DNA from: Terana coerulea
Taxonomy: Eukaryota > Basidiomycota > Agaricomycetes > Polyporales > Phanerochaetaceae
Direction: 5' to 3'
DNA: 14,091 nucleotides
Assembly (NCBI GenBank): GCA_024811115.1
Contig: JAKOGH010000676.1
Location: forward strand, 1-14,091
Within the stretch, counting starts at the first letter, position 1; each line of letters opens with the position of its first letter. This document shows positions 9,501 to 14,091 of this stretch, one piece after another. The position numbers were made by a program, and so were the translations under genes. Under the pieces are notes generated by a model. It had not been told where the DNA came from and did not search any database. It was given only the letters and a program-made list of their open reading frames with translations.

Positions 9501-11049
9501 GACACCTTTCTGGGTTTGGTCCACTCGACCATGTCCCAGATTCTTGATGAATGACATTTGGCGATAACCTTGTCAAACATCTTGGTTTTAGCTTTGGAGA
9601 CCGCTCCAGCTAATCTTTTGCCTGCTTTTTCGACCACTTCCTTGTGATCGTCGCACAGCGCATCAATTTCATCAATTCTCATGGCCCATGAACCCACCTC
9701 CTCGTGTTCAGGCCATGCGATGATGTTCTTTCTCAGCCTGGACCTCTCTGTCCTCCATGCTGATCTCTGTTTTAGTGCATTGCGCTGCTCGCCTGCCCGC
9801 TTATTGCACTCGCTTGTCCACCAAGATTTAGACTTGGCGCACTTTTTAGGGGGTCTAGAGTGCTCCCCCACAAGGTTTCAAAGATCTGTTCGATCTTGTC
9901 CCCGCACTCCTCCACGTGCTCGGCCGACGTGAACCAATCTTCGGAAATTGGTAGGGCGTTGTTTAACGCCGCCCTAACTTCTTTCACGAATATGCCACCT
10001 TCAATAGACCCTCTTTTGACAGTGGGGACGATCTCCGGCTCGACTTCTATGGGCATCTGCCATTCTAGAACTGCATGATCGCTTCTCATGCATTTTAACG
10101 TTTAGGTTCCCGTACTCTCCGAGTTTCGGGTCACCCAAACCAAATCCAGGACCCCCTTCCGTAGTTTCACGTTATGTGATTCCCACGTGGCCGGTCCCTT
10201 TTGTCGTTTAGAAGCACGAGCTCCATGTACGTTTCTGCCAAATCAATGAGGTCTAGGCTCGATTGTTTGTTTCTTATCTCGTTGCTCCTTCCCATCAACG
10301 AGTTTCTGCTCCTGATGGTCCCAATATGGGTGCCTCAGGTTGAAATCTCCTGCCATGAACGCAATTGGAGGAAGATCCTCCGCATGGTCCTGCAGGTATT
10401 TGATTGCACTAAACGTTTTACCGTCGTTGTACACATTGAGGAATGTGAATTCCTTGTCTTGGAACTGCATGCTTACGCACAATGTCCTGATGTTTGACAC
10501 AGCTAGTCTCACTTGTGGGCTTGTGGACGCCCACTTCCTATTGATATAAACGGACACTCTAGATGTCTCGCTTGCTCCTAAACATATGAAGTTCCGATGT
10601 TTACATGTCTGGTGATACTCATCACCGTCTTTGTTTGTGCTTGAGGCGACATTCTTGATGAAGCCCCAGAACGGTTCCTGGACACATATGATGTCATGGT
10701 CTAGGTTTCTCTCTAGGAGCATGTTTAAGTTCGCTCTAGAATTCTGAACGTTAGCGCTGATGCACTTTAATGCCTCAGGCTTCGTTTCTATTTCCGCTTC
10801 AGACCGCTTACACGGTCTGACTCGGATGGCTCTTTCGAGTCTTTTCACTTCTGCCTACCTCCTCGTATCGTCTACGCAGAGCGCCGACGTCCAAGGTCGG
10901 TGGTAGGGAGTGTATGCTACTGGTTGGGGATTTTCGTCCTCCTCCATGACTTCCTCAATTGATACGCTCCGATGACTCGGTGTACCTTTGTTTTGGTTAC
11001 TAGCGCTAACGGACGCTCGGTCTTTCTCTCTAGACGCCATGTCTGCCAT
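6530..11049 (-). pseudogene. LINE ORF2: endonuclease-RT-RNase H, frameshifted
   Basis: About 4.5 kb (roughly 1,500 codons), broken by at least a dozen one-base indels and one in-frame TAG (10857-10855). The start is placed at ATG 11049 (MADMASREKDRAS). AP endonuclease: CISANVQNS, VQEPFWG with the catalytic E at about 10676, GDFN at 10350-10339, SDH at 10083-10075. Reverse transcriptase: motif A LLLDVSQFFPSINH (8859-8818), motif B GVGQGSALSPILTG (8683-8642), motif C FVDDG (about 8503-8486). Thumb: YLGFYLDPTLSFRDH. RNase H: TDGS with D at 7501-7499, E at 7372-7370, D at 7291-7289, then WCPGH and VDKLA (about 7160-7113). A CCHC motif (CWC, ETRDHILYDC) lies at 6777-6728. An intact protein would nick target DNA and copy the element RNA into it. 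This copy is unlikely to make one as sequenced. Confidence 0.9.
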
Positions 11050-11146
11050 GTTACTGGTCGGCTGGGGGTCTAGAGGCGGCGATGAGACAGGATCAACATC
11101 GTGAGTTGTAATACATAAGACACGTTGGTATGGTGCACGTATTATT
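11050..11146 (-). other. Spacer between LINE ORF1 and ORF2
   Basis: If ORF1 ends at 11147, only 97 bases separate it from the ATG at 11049. The ORF2 frame is already open upstream, to about 11193, so coupled translation or reinitiation is possible. No structured element is obvious. Confidence 0.4.
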
Positions 11147-13909
11147 CTACAACGAGCTCGGCCCGCTGGGCGCGTTCTCGTACATGTCGTCAAGACTAGA
11201 CCCTTCCGGGACGGAGGGCCTCGGGGCGCCCCCTTCCTCGGTCATGGTCGCATTCAGGCGTCGCCTTCCGATGCAACGCCGCCCTGTGAATTAGAGCCCG
11301 AGGGGCCTTCGCCCCTGTTCTTCTCTCCCTTGCCTCTGGGCCCGTTTAGCGAGGGCGGTCCCCGCTATACTTGCCCTGCAGCTCGATATACCCCTCCGAG
11401 CGAGTACGCCGGCGGGTGATCCTTGAGGAACATGGGGTCCCTCGAGTGCTGATGGTACTTGCACTTCTTGGACACCGGCGCATGGCCAGCGTTGCAGGAA
11501 GCGCAGAAGCTGAGACACCGGGCACGGGCCCGCTCGAGACCTTGTTCTCGGCCCTGTACTTCATGCACTCTGGGTGCTGGCAGTACGTCTCATGAAGCGC
11601 CCGTCAGATGGGGCTTCGAGCAGATCATGCACATGGCATGCTTCGTGGTGCACGAGGAGGTGCCGTGGCCCCACCTGTAGCACTTCGTGCAGGCGTGACC
11701 GCCTTCTGCTGCTTAAGCTCCACCGTAGGTGACGCTTCCGATCTGGACCTTCTTGACCCGGCGGCCCGAAGCCACGTGGACCAAAGAGACCGTCTTCCTT
11801 GGCGTCATAGACGGCCGCCACAAACACACCCGTGCCCCCTCTGCTGGGTGAACATGGCCTTGGGTGACTGGTGCGCCTCAGGAGGGCGTCTTGAGCCACT
11901 CATTCCCGCTCGGAGGAGATTCGACGACTTCCTGCACACTAAAGGTTGAGAAGGGGGACCGCGAGAACATGGAGCTCCGCGATCCCGACGAAGTGCTTCA
12001 GTTCCGGCCAAGTTGCCTTAGCCAGATCATCCGCGTTCTGGGCGCTGATGAACCACCACGCTGCTGCGTTGAGGTTCTCCAGCACAGCGTCTGCGCAACG
12101 CTGCTGGAGGGTGATGTCGACATGACTCCCCTCCTTCCAGAAGACGTTGGTGACCCCATTGGCTTTCGCCTCCGGGGTTGCCGCCGTCACATCTTCGAAG
12201 TGCTTGACGATCTCCTCGTGGGACCGCCGCACTGTACTCCGTGCCGAATGACACGCGGACTGTCCGGTTCGCGTTCGGCGGTGCATGCACCTGCGCTGAC
12301 ACTCTTCGGAGAGCGGTTCTTCGGGGCAGAAGCCTGCGCAGATGCAAGCTTCTTCCCACGTGGGGCTCCGGCAGCGGCGACCCTAGGGTCCAGCACGCCC
12401 TCCGGTGAGTGTCGACTGCCGATTGGCAGCCAAGTCGATCTCGATGGGCCTCGAGGATGACCCTGCGGTGCAAGGCGGGGTTGAGCTCCGCTCTATCGTC
12501 CTGCGCCACGCGTGCGCTAAACGAGAACAGGGCCTGGAGCTTGTCGGCGACCGAGAACGAGATGTTCAGCGGCCTTGACAGGGGATGGACCTCTCGAGGC
12601 CCTCCAACGTCATGTCGGGCGGGTATCCCGAGAGGGTGTTGGTAGATGGGCGCTGCCACGGGCCTCAGCCTCGTGCGCGCTTCTTTCTTGAGCCCTCGCC
12701 TCCTTCCTGAGATGGGGCTGGGGCGGCTGCGTACGACGGCGTCGGCATTTTCCTCTGCGAGGATCCTGCGTCAGCGGTGTACTGGGTAGGGGGATAATGA
12801 TGGACCGGCCGGAAGGTGCATGCCCTCCGACAAACGTCGGGCCAACCCTCCCACGAAGCCAGGTGGCGGTTGCGGCTGCCGACCGGCAGCCGCTGCCTGA
12901 AATCCCCAAGGGACTTCTTCATGAATGCGTATGACCCAGCCACGCTCTCCAGCGCCCTGGTCGCCACGCCTCTAGCTTCGCGAACCTCTGGTCGAGGCCC
13001 GCGCACAACTCATACTGCCGCTTACTCTCAGCGGCAGTCTCCTCAAGTGCTCATCGAGCTCTCTCGCTTCCTTCAGCTGCTTCCGAAGGTAGAACAGCTC
13101 GTCCTGAACGGTCTCGAGCTTGTACTCCGCGTAGTCCACTGCCGAGGGAGTCTCGGAGGAACCGGTACGGAATGATCTTCTCGACAGAGAAGAGTCCTTG
13201 GCGTGTGTGAGAAGGAGGTGGACAAGTCCCCGTCTTCTCGCGACAACTTCTTCATCACATCCCCGGATGGGGAGTCCGAACTCGACCGGATCACCGCTGA
13301 TGGTCCACCACTTCGCATTTCCCTGCCTTTCCCAGCTCATCATGAGCCAGGACCATCAGGTCCAACACGTCTTCCTTGATCCGCTTCGCGGCCACTTCGA
13401 GCGGAGTGTCGTCCTCCACCTCCATCTCGCCCCGTCGTCTCTCCTCCGAGTCCTCCTGAATGGAGCTCAACTCGTCGGGTACCGGTTGCCGCTCGGGTCC
13501 TCCTGCACGAACTCAAACGTGCTAGATTCCCTCGAACCTGGCAAGGGCACATTCTGTGCCAATGCTTCTATTAGAACCTTGTTTAAAGATTCGGGTTTAT
13601 ATGAAAGCTTACTTACTTTCGGGTCCTGGGACCCTCCAGCCAGCATCTCGCTCATTGGGAACGCTTGTGTTCCCTGGGAAGGTGGATGGAATTTCTTCCT
13701 CCCGCCTGACCTCCTCATCATTGATGACGATCGGAGATTGCCTTCCATACCCTTCATCCCCGGGCAAAAGCCTGAGCGAAGGGAAGGGACACGTACTCGG
13801 TATAGTTATCCGAGTACTGAGACAGGGAAGGGATATCACCGGGTAGCCTTTTGGGCAGATCCGGGAGCCTTCCTAACAACTCAGTGAAATTCGACTGTTG
13901 AGACGACAT
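11147..13909 (-). pseudogene. LINE ORF1: gag-like RNA-binding protein, frameshifted
   Basis: Starts at ATG 13909 (MSSQQSNFTELLGRLPDLPK). An acidic low-complexity stretch follows (VINDEEVRREEE, EDSEERRRGEMEVEDD), then a helical segment with heptad character (YAEYKLETVQDELFYLRKQL, about 13150-13090), a proline- and alanine-rich linker, and a middle part (HEEIVKHFEDVTAATPEAKA to NLNAAAWWFISAQNADD, about 12210-12030) whose fold I cannot name. Zinc knuckles follow: CTKCYRWGHGTSSC (11691-11650), CMICSKPH (11631-11608, completed in a shifted frame) and CASCNAGHAPVSKKC (11505-11461). The likely end is LDDMYENAPSGPSSL, stop at 11147, 97 bases before the ORF2 ATG; earlier stops at 11346 and 11291 belong to other frames. 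The protein would coat element RNA. About 920 codons is long for a LINE ORF1. It is broken by several one-base indels. Confidence 0.78.
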
Positions 13910-14091
13910 TCTTTGCTGAAATCTTAGTGCGAGACAGTAGCAGTAGCTGATTGCGCTGCCTCTCACCGCTCCTGAGGGGGTAGGTACTTATACCTTCCCT
14001 CCTTTCATGCCATAGCCCATGAGGCTCGGCCATACCTTGATCTCGCATAGCCGGCCCTCGCCTGCCTGCTCTGCTGCTTCCATTTCATAAC
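13910..14091 (-). other. LINE 5' UTR or leader (partial)
   Basis: Sequence upstream of the ORF1 ATG. The frame just upstream of 13909 is open but has no ATG before it, so the ATG at 13909 is the best start. Position within the element suggests the internal promoter lies here or beyond the window edge. No promoter motif can be placed. Confidence 0.5.
13988..14083 (-). CDS. Short upstream ORF, 31 codons
   Basis: ATG at 14083-14081 opens a 31-codon frame (MEAAEQAGEGRLCEIKVWPS, then a short tail) that ends in TAA at 13990-13988, 78 bases before the ORF1 start. No homology is recognised. It could be a regulatory upstream ORF of the LINE leader, chance, or the end of coding sequence that starts outside the window. 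Confidence 0.25.
   Translation of the reverse strand: MEAAEQAGEGRLCEIKVWPSLMGYGMKGGKV

Larger units (their letters stand above)
5693..14091 (-). mobile_element. Tad1-like LINE retrotransposon, 5' end not seen
   Basis: A minus-strand non-LTR retrotransposon of at least 8.4 kb. Its 3' end is fixed by an A11 tail. Reading along the element: 5' UTR with a small upstream ORF, ORF1 with coiled coil and CCHC knuckles, ORF2 with AP endonuclease, reverse transcriptase, RNase H and a CCHC motif, an unassigned coding tail, then a 3' UTR. Endonuclease first plus RNase H after RT is the arrangement of the fungal Tad1 clade within the I group; the clade call is inference without a tree. I looked to the right for a repeat of the target sequence before the A tail and found none, so the 5' junction probably lies outside the window. 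No long terminal repeats are present. Confidence 0.88.

Noticed and set aside
7166..9932. Several plus-strand open frames across the LINE
   Set aside because: They are antisense shadows of ORF2, whose minus-strand frames carry the catalytic motifs.
11371..13887. Long plus-strand frames opposite ORF1, for example 13198-13887 and 11864-12460
   Set aside because: They arise from GC-rich antisense sequence. The minus strand holds the zinc knuckles and coiled coil and a consistent start.
5693..14091. LTR retrotransposon or retrovirus-like element
   Set aside because: No long terminal repeats, protease or integrase were seen; an AP endonuclease and an A tail are present.
1..14091. CRISPR array, prophage or bacterial operon
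   Set aside because: No regular spacer repeats, no ribosome-binding-site pattern, and the content is clearly eukaryotic.

Overview
The window looks like repeat-rich DNA from a filamentous fungus, most likely a basidiomycete (Agaricomycetes). This rests on two inferences. A Tad1-like non-LTR retrotransposon of fungal type fills the right 8.4 kb. The two damaged genes at the left have the N-terminal layout of the large F-box-like families of mushroom-forming fungi. There are no prokaryotic operons, rRNA or tRNA genes or CRISPR arrays. All recognisable coding sequence is on the minus strand, and I see no intact gene.

Layout from left to right. Positions 1-1236 hold no recognisable gene, but 360-697 is a GGGTAA-rich repeat with inverted ends, a perfect hairpin and a G-quadruplex motif. 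Positions 1237-3337 are the first copy of an F-box-like gene, split by a 546-bp hAT-type miniature element (1446-1991) with 13-bp terminal inverted repeats and an 8-bp target duplication (7 of 8 matching). Positions 3757-5497 are a second, tandem copy; it lacks the element and so shows the empty site, but it carries a nearly perfect 199-bp internal tandem duplication. Without these two changes, both copies are about 1.54 kb from the conserved ATG to the stop.

From 5693 to the right edge lies a minus-strand LINE that ends at its left in an A11 tail (T11 on the plus strand). Reading along the element: a 5' UTR of at least 182 nt with a short upstream ORF; ORF1 (13909 to about 11147) with coiled coil and CCHC knuckles; ORF2 (11049 to 6530) with AP endonuclease, reverse transcriptase, RNase H and a C-terminal CCHC motif; a further coding stretch to 5997 that I cannot assign; and a 3' UTR. 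The 5' end is probably outside the window.

Nearly all damage in the LINE and the F-box copies is single-base indels, with very few nonsense codons. The window may be a graveyard of old copies or an unpolished long-read assembly. The best candidates for something new are the coding extension after the LINE zinc finger, the hAT miniature element with its GTTATTAAC subterminal repeats, and the GGGTAA palindromic repeat.
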